Numbered from the stretch's first letter, positions 1 to 7,162 are shown. The stretch is DNA of 36,976 nt from Acidiferrobacteraceae bacterium (GCA_003228915.1 QIGL01000022.1:1-36976); one strand, 5' to 3'. The notes: generated by a model not told the origin, from the letters alone. Made by a program: numbers and translations.

Positions 1-159
1 TATGAGACGCTAACCAAATCCAATCGCTACGCAATTGCTTATGGATTGGAATCTGCAAAGAAACCTGAAACCAGACAGAGGAGGTTCAAAAAATTCATGG
101 ATAAGCTAATCCGCAGAGAGAAGCCTGGCTTTGGCTTCAACAAGGGGGAAAAGGCATGA
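1..159 (+). CDS. YdeI/OmpD-associated family protein, C-terminal end (partial)
   Basis: The window opens inside this gene; the last 52 codons and a TGA are present. The visible tail has the SNRYAIAYGLESAKKPETR signature, followed by a basic helix, which I recognise as the C-terminus of YdeI/OmpD-associated (bacteriocin-protection-like) proteins. The biochemical role of that family is poorly defined. The stop codon lies inside an attC-like site (154-206), as is usual for integron cassette genes, so I read this as a cassette gene. The start, promoter and N-terminal domain lie outside the window. The family call rests on about 50 residues only, but the motif is distinctive. Confidence 0.7.
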   Translation, partial: YETLTKSNRYAIAYGLESAKKPETRQRRFKKFMDKLIRREKPGFGFNKGEKA

Positions 160-206
160 CAAGTCGTTCAAAATCATAGGGCTTCCAGCCCTGCTCAACG
201 TTAGAT
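154..206 (+). other. attC recombination site (integron cassette end), site 1
   Basis: The right end is GTTAGAT (200-206), matching the consensus GTTRRRY, preceded by CTCAAC. The left arm reads GACAAGTCGTTCAA, very close to class 1 attC left arms (TAACAATTCGTTCAA). The core contains a perfect AGGGCT-TCC-AGCCCT hairpin (178-192). The left core (GCATGAC at 154-160) is degenerate against RYYYAAC. The short length of about 53 bp and its position across the stop codon of the preceding gene fit the 57-bp-element type. Confidence 0.75.
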
Positions 207-223
207 TCCAAGGAGGAATTATC

Positions 224-772
224 ATGAAACAATTTTTCTGTATTGCACTTATAGTTTTGCTTATATCTGCGTGTGCTCCCATTCAGCACAAGCCTTCGTA
301 TCAAGAATTTCTAATGGGAGGTTTTGAAATGAAAGAGTGGACTATAGGAAATCAAACCTCTGATCAAAACCAGCGCGTCACTGAGTTTGTACGACCCAAT
401 GAGAATATCGATAATTGGACTGAGCTATTAACATCTCAAATTATTAGAAAGTCGTCTAATGTTGAGCCAATCGATGTCTTTGTAGCCCGTATACATAATG
501 AAGACAGAAAGTTGTGTCCTGAAGGTTTCGAGCAAAAAGTAATATCGCGAGGTCAAAAAACAGATACTGAAGAAGCAAGCGTTATTTATGAATGGGAGAT
601 GAAGAATTGTGCTCCAAATGCAGACCAGCATGAAGTAGCAAAGATCATATATGGTAAGTTTAGTATCTTCCGCCTTGCTTATGTAGAAAGAACCAAGAAG
701 TTATCGCCTGAGAAAAGACAAAAGTGGATTAATAACCTTAAAGAAGCAAAAATTATAGTTAACAAAAAATAG
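224..772 (+). CDS. Predicted lipoprotein of unknown function (integron cassette gene)
   Basis: This is a 182-residue protein. I chose the ATG at 224 because AAGGAGG lies at 210-216, 7 nt upstream, and a signal peptide begins there; an in-frame extension back to 131 would run through the attC site. The N-terminus MKQFFCIALIVLLISAC is a lipoprotein signal with lipobox ISAC, so the mature protein should be lipidated at Cys17. The remainder is soluble and charged, with a Cys at about residue 103 (LCPEG) and another near 134 (NCAPN), and ends in a lysine-rich helix. I recognise no domain. It sits between two attC-like sites and is therefore a whole cassette; its tandem neighbours are decayed while this one is intact. 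Confidence 0.8.
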   Translation: MKQFFCIALIVLLISACAPIQHKPSYQEFLMGGFEMKEWTIGNQTSDQNQRVTEFVRPNENIDNWTELLTSQIIRKSSNVEPIDVFVARIHNEDRKLCPEGFEQKVISRGQKTDTEEASVIYEWEMKNCAPNADQHEVAKIIYGKFSIFRLAYVERTKKLSPEKRQKWINNLKEAKIIVNKK

Positions 773-774
773 GA

Positions 775-853
775 ATCTAGCAAGGCAAATTCACTCGGAG
801 GTCAAAAAGCACCGCTTCGCTCTGCTTTTTGCCGCCGGTGAATTGCGATAGAC
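775..853 (+). other. attC-like site 2 (degenerate core boxes)
   Basis: The left core ATCTAGC (775-781) differs from RYYYAAC at one base and the right core GATAGAC (847-853) differs from GTTRRRY at one base. The arms GCAAATTCACTCGG and CCGGTGAATTGC pair except for two unpaired bases on the left, the extrahelical-base pattern expected of folded attC bottom strands. An inner hairpin pairs CAAAAAGCA with TGCTTTTTG. The site begins just after the stop of the lipoprotein gene. The core mutations suggest it is now poorly recombinogenic. Confidence 0.65.
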
Positions 854-1039
854 CTGCAAGAGGGTGTCGATAAACTGAAGCAGTTCCCTCAAATAGGTCT
901 ACCCGTTTTAAAAGCTCCTGGCCCGGAGCTAATCCGCGATCTTTACATTAGTAATTATACAGTACGTTACCTGATTACCGACGAAATTATTTATATATTA
1001 ATAGTTTGGCGCAGCAAAGAGAATGAAAAGAATTTATAA
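845..1039 (+). pseudogene. RelE/ParE-family toxin fragment, N-terminus missing
   Basis: An open frame of 64 codons ends at TAA 1037-1039. Its product contains LKQFPQIGLPVLKAPGPELI and then a beta-rich YTVRYLITDEIIYILIVWRS tail, which is the C-terminal two thirds of a ParE/RelE-type mRNA-interferase or gyrase toxin. There is no start codon: an in-frame TGA lies a few bases upstream (839-841), and the frame emerges directly from the preceding attC-like site. About 30 N-terminal residues and any antitoxin gene are missing. Toxin-antitoxin cassettes are common in chromosomal integrons; this one appears to have been beheaded, probably by deletion or aberrant recombination at the attC, and should be inactive. 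Confidence 0.7.
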
Positions 1040-1114
1040 CAAGGCGTGTCATCAAAACGCCTACTGCCACCTCGTTCGCGCCAGTAGGCACCGCATGCAC
1101 TTACAACGTTAAGT
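1034..1114 (+). other. attC-like site 3
   Basis: The right core is GTTAAGT (1108-1114), an exact GTTRRRY match preceded by ACAAC, as in site 1. The left end reads TTATAACAAGGCG, resembling attC left arms, and overlaps the stop of the toxin fragment. The centre folds as CCTACTG...CAGTAGG. Length is about 81 bp. Pairing of the outer arms is weaker than in site 2. Confidence 0.6.
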
Positions 1115-1126
1115 GTATATAAAAAC

Positions 1127-1483
1127 ATGGGAATAGCTCTTATCATTTTAGACCTTTTCCTTTGGTTCGCTCTCGAGTTTAACGGTTCAGTGGGAGAACC
1201 ATTTGTAAATTATTCTTTTTTTATTAGCGCACTCTTAATGGTTATTACTGGATTATTGAAAATTGCTAACTCCAATTAGGAGGTTGCTCGTATTTTTTGT
1301 GCTGCTGCTTTAGTTTTTTATCTTCCAATGATTTGGCAACGATTTAATTTCGAGTTCAGCACCGCTACTGATGGGCCTGAATTGTATTTCGATATCGGGA
1401 TTCTAATTTTCATGCTTATCTTTATTACAAGAAAACCTAACAACCCGATCAAGTCAGGGGCGCCGAAAAGCGGCGCCCCATAG
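1127..1483 (+). pseudogene. Small multi-pass membrane protein gene interrupted by an in-frame amber codon (cassette gene)
   Basis: From ATG 1127 the frame runs 50 codons to TAG at 1277-1279, then continues open in the same frame for 67 more codons to TAG 1481-1483. The product before the stop has two hydrophobic segments (GIALIILDLFLWFAL and FISALLMVITGLL). The part after it has two more (ARIFCAAALVFYLPMIW and DIGILIFMLIFI). The four-helix layout reads as one protein of about 117 residues broken by a nonsense mutation. The alternative is a functional 50-residue product with a non-coding remainder, or amber read-through. The downstream half has no ATG near its beginning. The 3' end overlaps attC-like site 4, as expected for a cassette. 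I do not recognise the family. Confidence 0.6.
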
Positions 1484-1497
1484 CTCGAACATTAAGC
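1435..1497 (+). other. attC-like site 4, last of the array
   Basis: The left core ACCTAAC (1435-1441) is an exact RYYYAAC match followed by AACCCGATCAAG. The centre is a perfect 9-bp hairpin GGGGCGCCG-AAAAG-CGGCGCCCC (1457-1479). The right end is CTCGAAC followed by ATTAAGC (1491-1497), a GTTRRRY core with G changed to A. No further attC-like site is convincing beyond this point, so the array appears to end here, 5 bp before the stop codon of the facing Tat-signal gene. Confidence 0.65.
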
Positions 1498-1501
1498 TAC
1501 T

Positions 1502-2440
1502 TCACACGCCGCAATTACTGGCGCCACCAAGCTGGGCACGTGGTAATAAACCTGCCTTGATCATCGGCTTGTGTACATTCTTTTGCCAACCCCTGATGGA
1601 GGAATATTTTTTATCCAGGATTGTCCTGGATGGAACCTGGTTCCAGGGCTTATTATGCAATTTCCGAAAGTAATAGGCCATCTCGATATATTCATTGGTA
1701 TACCAGAAGCTATTGGCACGACGGCCAATATCGTAAAGTTCTGCAACACTTGCACCCTGGGACGCAGCCAGTTCATAGAGCCCGAGTAACGCCGAGCCAT
1801 GGTTGCAGTCCTGTAAAAAGGTGTCGTTATTGCAACATGGCCGGTAACTGTTTTTCGCGACTTCGAGCACCCTGGCATCTTGCTCGCTAGTCAGGTCTAT
1901 GGCAGAAATCTTATTAAAGTATTCCCCACCTTTGCGCGCTTTTCCAAGTACCCAGCCACCGGTACTGGCAAAACGGTTTACCTTTGGGCCATTGAGTGCA
2001 CTTTTTTCATTGAACCGGGTTTTTGTTGCTATTCCCAGCGGCCACATTAGATTAAGCATAATCGGTGCCGTCTGAAAACTCATGGTGATGGGTTCCGATG
2101 AAGGCTCAACAAATAATTTCTCAGCCCATTCTGGAAGGCCGCCCCGCTTGTAGTACGCGTATCTAAATTTTTGTGGATCTATCACGCCCGCTTCCACCAG
2201 CCTTACAATGGAATCGCCAAATGAAACTTTTAGTTGAAATCCCTGTAGCGGTAACACGTCGCGCGACATTTTTCCCAGGGCTGCCTGTTGCTCCCCCTTG
2301 ACATACATTAAAAATCTCGTGCTGTTACTGGCCCAGAACAACGAGCCTGCTACGCCCCCTACTACACCAACACCGAGTGCGGCTGATGTTGTTAGCAAGA
2401 AACGTCGTCGCGAGTTAACAGGTTTTTCAGGATTGTCCAC
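1502..2440 (-). CDS. Tat-exported protein of unknown function with CC...CxH motif
   Basis: This encodes 312 residues starting at GTG, supported by AAGGAGA about 10 nt upstream. Residues 10-16 (SRRRFLL) followed by a hydrophobic Ala/Gly/Val stretch to about residue 37 form a twin-arginine signal, implying export of a folded, possibly cofactor-bearing, protein. The mature part carries a conserved-looking block around residues 202-214 (PCCNNDTFLQDCNHG) whose three Cys and one His could bind metal or form a disulfide. It is followed by helices with an SFWYTNEYIEMAYYF segment. I do not recognise a named domain and would not assign a reaction. The gene faces the cassette array and appears monocistronic. 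Confidence 0.75.
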   Translation of the reverse strand: MDNPEKPVNSRRRFLLTTSAALGVGVVGGVAGSLFWASNSTRFLMYVKGEQQAALGKMSRDVLPLQGFQLKVSFGDSIVRLVEAGVIDPQKFRYAYYKRGGLPEWAEKLFVEPSSEPITMSFQTAPIMLNLMWPLGIATKTRFNEKSALNGPKVNRFASTGGWVLGKARKGGEYFNKISAIDLTSEQDARVLEVAKNSYRPCCNNDTFLQDCNHGSALLGLYELAASQGASVAELYDIGRRANSFWYTNEYIEMAYYFRKLHNKPWNQVPSRTILDKKYSSIRGWQKNVHKPMIKAGLLPRAQLGGASNCGV

Positions 2441-2529
2441 GTAAGCTTTCTCCTTTCAGGATAGGGGTTAATGTGAATAAAGTGTAGCTTTTGGGTAACG
2501 CTATAGCCAGCCCCTGTTATTCCAGGTTT

Positions 2530-2545
2530 AGTGATAAATATCACT
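2530..2545. promoter_or_regulatory. CRP/FNR-like palindromic operator candidate
   Basis: AGTGATAAATATCACT is a near-perfect palindrome with 7-bp arms. It contains GTGA-N6-TCAC, the core arrangement of CRP-family sites (TGTGA-N6-TCACA). It lies in the 195-bp gap between the divergent genes starting at 2440 (minus) and 2636 (plus), 89 bp from one start and 90 bp from the other. The binding protein is inferred only; no CRP gene is in this window, although a class III adenylate cyclase is. Confidence 0.4.
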
Positions 2546-2635
2546 TATAGTTGAAAAAAGGGTATTATTGGTCAGATTTTCACCAGGAAATACCTATAAA
2601 ATAACTCATCTTCATTTGGTTGCAACGACTAGCTA

Positions 2636-2971
2636 ATGAGAATTCTGGACGAAGAAATACCGCTCAAGAAAAACCTAACTACATCATTCCGTAAATACCG
2701 ATATTTATGGATAATCCTGTTAGTCACTGTTTTTTTTGATTTTGTGACAACATTAATGTTTATGCATAATGATGGCATACAATTTGAGAGAAATTTAGTT
2801 GTTCGCTGGCTGGCTTTCACCTTTGGCATCGCCCCTGGTGTTTTCATTGGAAAATCTCTGCAAATATTGGCTGCTCTTATCTTTTCTGCACTGTCGCTGA
2901 CGCTGGCCAGGGCCACGTTACTACTGATACTGCTGTTAAATTTATTGGCCGTTATCGTTAACTTACTGTAG
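2636..2971 (+). CDS. Small integral membrane protein, DUF5658-like
   Basis: This 111-residue protein has a charged N-terminus and three or four hydrophobic segments: about 22-38, 57-75, and two closely packed segments over 76-111. The segment DFVTTLMFMHNDGIQFERN resembles DUF5658-type small membrane proteins (helix with D and T, then an E-R/N-N motif), a tentative family call from memory. The start ATG 2636 has no strong ribosome-binding site. No function can be assigned. It is divergent from the Tat-exported protein and shares its regulatory gap, which contains a palindromic operator candidate. Confidence 0.6.
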   Translation: MRILDEEIPLKKNLTTSFRKYRYLWIILLVTVFFDFVTTLMFMHNDGIQFERNLVVRWLAFTFGIAPGVFIGKSLQILAALIFSALSLTLARATLLLILLLNLLAVIVNLL

Positions 2972-3029
2972 AAAGAAACTGACAATAGCGATCAACTGGT
3001 AATCATTAGTAACCACACGAGGGGGAAAC

Positions 3030-3596
3030 GTGAGCAATAAGAAAGACATTGATTATGGGCCATTAAAGGGATTGATCGGTGCCTGGCAAGGCAATAAAGG
3101 CCTGGATGTTGCGCCTGAGCCAGACGGTACGGAAAATAACCCTTACCATGAGACCATTACCTTTTCGGCTATCGGAGACGTGACAAATGCTGAATCACAA
3201 ACATTAGCTGCTATTCACTACCGTCAAATCGTGCAGCGTAAATCAAATAACGAGATATTTCACGATGAAACCGGGTACTGGATGTGGGATGCGGCGGCAG
3301 GCATTATCATGCACTCCCTGAATATCCCCCGGGCAGTCAGCCTGCTTGCTGGCGGGAAATATAACGGGGGGGAAAGTGCTGGCGGTAGTGTTGTTCTTGA
3401 GGTTTCTGCAGCACAGGATGATAAAAACTGGCAAATAATTCAATCGCCCTTTATGCAAAAAAATGCGCGAACGACTGGATTCCGCCATAAAATTACCATA
3501 GATAATGATAAACTCTCGTATTCAGAAACAACCATTGTCGAAATTTACGGGAAGGTATTTGAACATACTGATGAAAACGAGCTGGTTCGCCAGTAA
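3030..3596 (+). CDS. Nitrobindin-like heme-binding beta-barrel protein (FABP/THAP4-like family)
   Basis: 188 residues from a GTG start backed by GAGGGGG about 6 nt upstream. The opening GPLKGLIGAWQGNKGLDVAPEP is typical of nitrobindin and related heme-binding domains, which begin with the LxGxWxGxG strand. Later elements fit too: an HYRQIV strand, HDETGYWMWD, and IMHSLNIPRA (the heme-side segment). Known members bind heme in a ten-stranded barrel and some isomerise peroxynitrite; whether this one holds heme is inference. Length is slightly above the usual 160-170 residues. There is no signal peptide, so it should be cytoplasmic. It appears monocistronic. Confidence 0.75.
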   Translation: MSNKKDIDYGPLKGLIGAWQGNKGLDVAPEPDGTENNPYHETITFSAIGDVTNAESQTLAAIHYRQIVQRKSNNEIFHDETGYWMWDAAAGIIMHSLNIPRAVSLLAGGKYNGGESAGGSVVLEVSAAQDDKNWQIIQSPFMQKNARTTGFRHKITIDNDKLSYSETTIVEIYGKVFEHTDENELVRQ

Positions 3597-3719
3597 TATA
3601 TAACGTCCTAAAATATCATCGTCTTTAAATAATTACCTGGTACGACTGTGTCAACGTTAAGCTCATAACATTAACTTCAATATATTATTATACTGATAAT
3701 TACACTGGGACAGAAATAT

Positions 3720-4109
3720 ATGAAAATACTATTTAGACTCTTTTTCAGGGCCATTCGAATTATCATTGGCCCAATCATTTTATTTATTAACTGGATTACC
3801 ATGCCAAAAGGTTTGCGCCGCGCCGTCGATGAACAACAACAAATTGATGAGCAAACAAAAAATATGACCCTCTACCAGTTCCGAACCTGTCCCTTCTGCA
3901 TCAAGGTACGCCGTGAAAAAAAACGCCTGTCTCTTAATATTGAAATTCGGGATGCACAGCATAATACAGAATACCGGGAACAGTTACTCAAGGGTGGTGG
4001 TAAAATAAAAGTGCCTTGCTTAAAAACTACTGATGAAAATGGTGAGACTACCTGGATGTATAATTCAAATAATATTATCCAGGTCCTTCAGAACAAATTT
4101 GCTGTATAA
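3720..4109 (+). CDS. Membrane-anchored glutaredoxin-like protein
   Basis: 129 residues. An N-terminal hydrophobic helix (about 3-28, flanked by arginines) anchors the protein. A thioredoxin fold follows, beginning MTLYQFRTCPFCIKVRREKK with the dithiol CPFC active site at about residues 59-62. The KVPCL segment provides the cis-proline preceding the glutathione-binding loop, and the tail YNSNNIIQVLQNKF matches the last helix of glutaredoxin/GST-N domains. It probably reduces disulfides or glutathione adducts with the domain on the cytoplasmic side of the membrane. The next gene begins 17 bp downstream in the same direction, so the two may be cotranscribed. Confidence 0.85.
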   Translation: MKILFRLFFRAIRIIIGPIILFINWITMPKGLRRAVDEQQQIDEQTKNMTLYQFRTCPFCIKVRREKKRLSLNIEIRDAQHNTEYREQLLKGGGKIKVPCLKTTDENGETTWMYNSNNIIQVLQNKFAV

Positions 4110-4126
4110 AAAAGGAAGGTAATTTA

Positions 4127-4423
4127 ATGCGATATATTCTTGTAACTTTGTTGCTGTCTGTCTCAATCTCTGTTTCGGCCGGTTACAAAAAAGACGTCAT
4201 GGAGACGTGGGTGGATGCGACCAGGGACGAACTTACTGCAGGTTGGGGATACCCACAGGCAGCCGGTGATCACTTTAAGGTAAATGACAAAACAACCATA
4301 TATACGTACCGTTCCAATCGCAATAATGTTTCGTGTGTAATCTCATTCACAATTAGAAATGACATAGTAGTTGGGTACAAATACGAAGGCGGCAATTGCC
4401 CCAGGAAAAAACGAAAAAAATAG
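4127..4423 (+). CDS. Small secreted protein of unknown function
   Basis: 98 residues with a strong ribosome-binding site (AAGGAAGG about 8 nt before ATG). A signal peptide is clear (MRYILVTLLLSVSISVSAG, cleavage near residue 18). The mature part has a METWVDATRDELTAGWGYP start, a TIYTYRS strand, and two cysteines (VSCVISF and GGNCPRKK) that may form a disulfide. It ends in a strongly basic tail. This layout resembles small periplasmic proteins with a BamE-like 'GxP' turn, but I cannot name the family. It lies 17 bp after the glutaredoxin gene. Confidence 0.7.
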   Translation: MRYILVTLLLSVSISVSAGYKKDVMETWVDATRDELTAGWGYPQAAGDHFKVNDKTTIYTYRSNRNNVSCVISFTIRNDIVVGYKYEGGNCPRKKRKK

Positions 4424-4474
4424 TTATTGCCTCACGGTTGACAGAAATACATCAAAATTAGATTAGTGAAATAA

Positions 4475-5011
4475 ATGGCTAAGCAATATCCTGAAATTAC
4501 TGACACGCTCAAACAATTTATTACACAACAAAAGATATTCTTTGTTGGGACGGCCGATGTTGATGGTCGCGTAAATGTTTCTCCCAAAGGCGCCGATTCG
4601 TTGCGGGTGCTTAACAAAAACCGGGTGATTTGGCTGAATTTAACCGGCAGCGGCAATGAAACGGCCCCACACCTGGCCGCAACCAACAGGCTGACGTTCA
4701 TGTTTTGCTCATTTACTGAAAAACCGGTGATCCTGAGATTGTACGGAAGCGGAAGCGCCATTTACCCAAAAGATAATGAATGGCCTGAACTAATAAAATT
4801 GTTCCCGAAAAATATTGGCGCAAGACAAATTTTTGATATCAATATTGATCTCGTACAAACATCCTGCGGTTTCCAGGTACCTTTTTTTGAGTACAAAGGC
4901 GAAAGAGATCTTTTGGATAAATGGGCCGAAAATAAAGGTCAAGATGGCATAGCACAATACTGGCATGAAAAAAATAAACTTAGCCTGGATGGAAAACCAA
5001 CTGACATATAG
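4475..5011 (+). CDS. Pyridoxamine 5'-phosphate oxidase-family (PPOX, FMN-binding split barrel) protein
   Basis: 178 residues. The N-terminal half carries the typical PPOX pattern: a helix (DTLKQFITQQKIFFVGTA), the strand pair DGRVNVSPKGAD, then VIWLNLTGSGNETAPHL for flavin-phosphate contacts. LTFMFCSF and LRLYGSGSAIY form the next strands. The family includes general-stress and pyridoxamine-oxidase-like flavoproteins; the substrate here cannot be told. The C-terminal half (about 110-178) contains CGFQVPFFEYKGERDLL and helices common to the 'pyridoxamine 5'-phosphate oxidase family protein' subgroup rather than to PdxH. No signal peptide. The gene stands alone; the hairpin terminator downstream serves the facing gene. 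Confidence 0.85.
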   Translation: MAKQYPEITDTLKQFITQQKIFFVGTADVDGRVNVSPKGADSLRVLNKNRVIWLNLTGSGNETAPHLAATNRLTFMFCSFTEKPVILRLYGSGSAIYPKDNEWPELIKLFPKNIGARQIFDINIDLVQTSCGFQVPFFEYKGERDLLDKWAENKGQDGIAQYWHEKNKLSLDGKPTDI

Positions 5012-5061
5012 CCTGATACGATATTAAAAAACTGTACGCCAACCAGGAGTGTCAGTCTCAT

Positions 5062-5085
5062 AAAAAACCCCGCTCACTGGCGGGG
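5062..5085 (-). terminator. Rho-independent terminator of the MBL-fold gene
   Basis: On the minus strand, CCCCGC-CAGTGA-GCGGGG is followed directly by six T residues. The stem is 6 bp and the loop 6 nt. It lies 37 bp past the stop codon of the gene at 5123-6163 and, by position, also separates it from the convergent PPOX gene. Confidence 0.85.
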
Positions 5086-5122
5086 TCTCGTAATTTTGGT
5101 CTTGCAATCAGGAAATGATTTT

Positions 5123-6163
5123 TTAGTCGTGATGACCCAGGTTGTAAACCTTCAAATCTTTCGCTTTTTTGATTTTCCCTGTGTAACCCTGGTCGCGAAT
5201 AACTGTTTCAACTGCTTCTAATCGCGGTCCAGTCACAGGTGTGATATGTGACAACACCAGTTTTTTTACTTTTGCCATAGCTGCGACCTCACCAATTCGT
5301 GTTGGCGAAGTGTGTAACACATGAAAAAGTGGGTTAGCCGGCAGATCATCTGTAATGGCGGTATCGTAGATTAACAAATCTGCATTATCAGCAATGGTTG
5401 CCATGTTTGGCCCCCTGGAACCGGTATCTCCTGAATACACAACACTGTATCCCTTGTACTCGATTCGAAAGGCAAGTGAAGGCACAGGCCCGTGATCAAC
5501 CGCAATGGCAGAAATACGTAAACCGTCAGCTGTGTTTAACACTTCTTGCACAACAGCGCCTGCAACCGTTGAGTTCAAATCATTAGCGGTATAACTAAAA
5601 CTGCTGGCACCACGACTAATAGCCTTGGCGAAAATATTAAGATAACGCTCAACACCATTTGGCATGGCATAAAAACCATTTACATAGTTACTGGTGGCCG
5701 GATACTGGGGAATGGTGGTGCCGGGAAACGGTGCGCCATTTGCCGCTGGCCCATAAATATTGATGGGACTTCTGCGAGCTGTGCCAGCCAGGTTATTATG
5801 AAAATATATCGTCTTGATTACCGGCGACAAATCACCCGTATGATCAATGTGCAGGTGGCTTAGCAGGACGATATCAAGATCCTTAATATTGACACCACTT
5901 TTGGCGACACGCTGGAAAGTACCACCGCCAACATCCATTAATATACGAGGCTTGCCATCTGTAAAAATAAGATAACCGGCACTGGCACGACCTGCAGCAG
6001 TAGCGATTGGTCCACCGGAGCCAAGCACCATCACTGAAAGCGGGCCCTTTACCTTGTCGACGGCTAAATCATCATCGTCAGCGATTGCGGTGTTTATGTA
6101 ACCGGTCAATAACAGTATTGATATTAATATTCTCGAAACTGGTTGGCACATTGATTTGTACAT
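5123..6163 (-). CDS. Secreted metallo-beta-lactamase-fold hydrolase
   Basis: 346 residues from an ATG with a textbook AGGAGGAG ribosome-binding site. A signal peptide covers about residues 1-28 (hydrophobic RILISILLLTGYI, cleavage near AIA-D). The MBL fold starts at PLSVMVLGSGGP, followed by RILMDVGGG and the metal motif HLHIDH at residues 103-108. The third metal ligand region is VVYSGDTG, and HVLHTS and LVLSHITP supply further histidines. The arrangement, including GDTG, resembles ribonuclease Z/arylsulfatase-type members. However, this protein is exported, so an extracellular esterase or phosphodiesterase role is more likely than tRNA processing. The substrate is unknown. It has its own terminator. 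Confidence 0.85.
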   Translation of the reverse strand: MYKSMCQPVSRILISILLLTGYINTAIADDDDLAVDKVKGPLSVMVLGSGGPIATAAGRASAGYLIFTDGKPRILMDVGGGTFQRVAKSGVNIKDLDIVLLSHLHIDHTGDLSPVIKTIYFHNNLAGTARRSPINIYGPAANGAPFPGTTIPQYPATSNYVNGFYAMPNGVERYLNIFAKAISRGASSFSYTANDLNSTVAGAVVQEVLNTADGLRISAIAVDHGPVPSLAFRIEYKGYSVVYSGDTGSRGPNMATIADNADLLIYDTAITDDLPANPLFHVLHTSPTRIGEVAAMAKVKKLVLSHITPVTGPRLEAVETVIRDQGYTGKIKKAKDLKVYNLGHHD

Positions 6164-6435
6164 TAGGCTCCTCCTGCCAGATGGTTATTAGTGTTATCAA
6201 TTTAATTAAGGGTGTGAAAAATCCTGATGGAAAATAATTACAGACAAGAATTTACAGTAATTACCTGGATTGTTCAGTAACACTAGTCACAGTCTCGCGT
6301 TTTTTTAATATTGCCTATTAAATGGATGTACAATAGTCAGACAATACGATTTCCTCATATATCTGGTTGAAATAAAATGATTGCTAACTTACTGCTAAAC
6401 AGGCTTTGGCCATGCTTATTTATCTGGAATAGATC

Positions 6436-6617
6436 TTGAAATTAAACATAAAGGTAGTGCCAGGCGCCTCCCGTGATTGTCTTGCAGGCTGGTTGGATGA
6501 ATCGCTAAAAGTATGCGTTAAGGTTGCGGCGGTAATACTTCTGCTCACAAGGTGATTGAGATCTCTGGCATGAGCGAATCAGCGGTATACAAAAAACTTG
6601 AACACACCAGGCCATGA
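6436..6617 (+). pseudogene. DUF167/YggU-family gene, internally deleted
   Basis: The frame from TTG 6436 gives LKLNIKVVPGASRDCLAGW then LDESLKVCVKVAA, the unmistakable N-terminal half of DUF167 (YggU) proteins. It then breaks. A second frame gives SAHKVIEISGMSESAVYKKL, the family's C-terminal end, and stops at TGA 6615-6617. The central helix region of about 30 residues that normally joins the halves is absent and the frame shifts at the join (near 6528), so an internal deletion has destroyed the gene. The stop overlaps the thpR start (ATGA at 6614-6617), the relic of translational coupling. The 270 bp upstream (6164-6435) shows nothing I can assign. Confidence 0.8.
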
Positions 6618-7162
6618 AAAAACTATTCGTTGCGCTTGATTTACCTGTTTCCATCAGGGAGAGATTAACATCATTGCAACCGAGATCCGGGACGGGTATT
6701 CGCCTCGTTAATCAAGGCCAGATGCATGTCACGCTTTACTTCATTGGAGATGCAAAACTGGATCCAATACGAACTGCCCTTGATTCTGTTATCGGCAAAA
6801 CCTTCTCCCTCACGATGCAGGGGCTTGGACAGTTCAGGACCTCCAGCAGGAAAACCGTGCTGTGGGCAGCTATTAAAGAATCATCTCAACTGAATGAATT
6901 ACGCGAAACCATCGCTTCTGTATTACACAATCACGGTGTACAAAAAGAATCGAAATCTTATACGCCTCATGTAACGCTGGCTCGCTGTAACCCCCAAGCG
7001 CCGGCAATAATAATTGATAAATTTATGAAGCAAAATAATAACCTGGATCTGCCTGAATTCGAGATTAACAAGTTTGGCTTGTATACCAGTACCATTATTA
7101 ATAAGCTTCTCGTTTATACGCTAGAGAAGTCGTATTTATTAAATAATGCCCGGAATAATTGA
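6614..7162 (+). CDS. thpR: RNA 2',3'-cyclic phosphodiesterase (2H phosphoesterase, LigT/ThpR)
   Basis: 182 residues. The two HxTx motifs that define the 2H superfamily are at residues 38-41 (HVTL) and 119-122 (HVTL, in PHVTLARC). The N-terminus MKKLFVALDLP and the LYFIGD that follows the first motif are typical of ThpR. The enzyme hydrolyses RNA 2',3'-cyclic phosphate ends to 2'-phosphates and was first known as a 2'-5' RNA ligase. The length is normal. The start overlaps the stop of the broken DUF167 gene by ATGA, so loss of upstream translation may have lowered its expression. An imperfect GCCCGG/CCGGGC hairpin spans its stop codon without a T-tract. Confidence 0.9.
   Translation: MKKLFVALDLPVSIRERLTSLQPRSGTGIRLVNQGQMHVTLYFIGDAKLDPIRTALDSVIGKTFSLTMQGLGQFRTSSRKTVLWAAIKESSQLNELRETIASVLHNHGVQKESKSYTPHVTLARCNPQAPAIIIDKFMKQNNNLDLPEFEINKFGLYTSTIINKLLVYTLEKSYLLNNARNN

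Noticed and set aside
3595-3662. Possible fifth attC-like site after the nitrobindin-like gene: TATATAAC...TCAACGTTAAGC
   Set aside because: The right end matches GTTRRRY but there is no central hairpin and the arms do not pair; likely coincidence.
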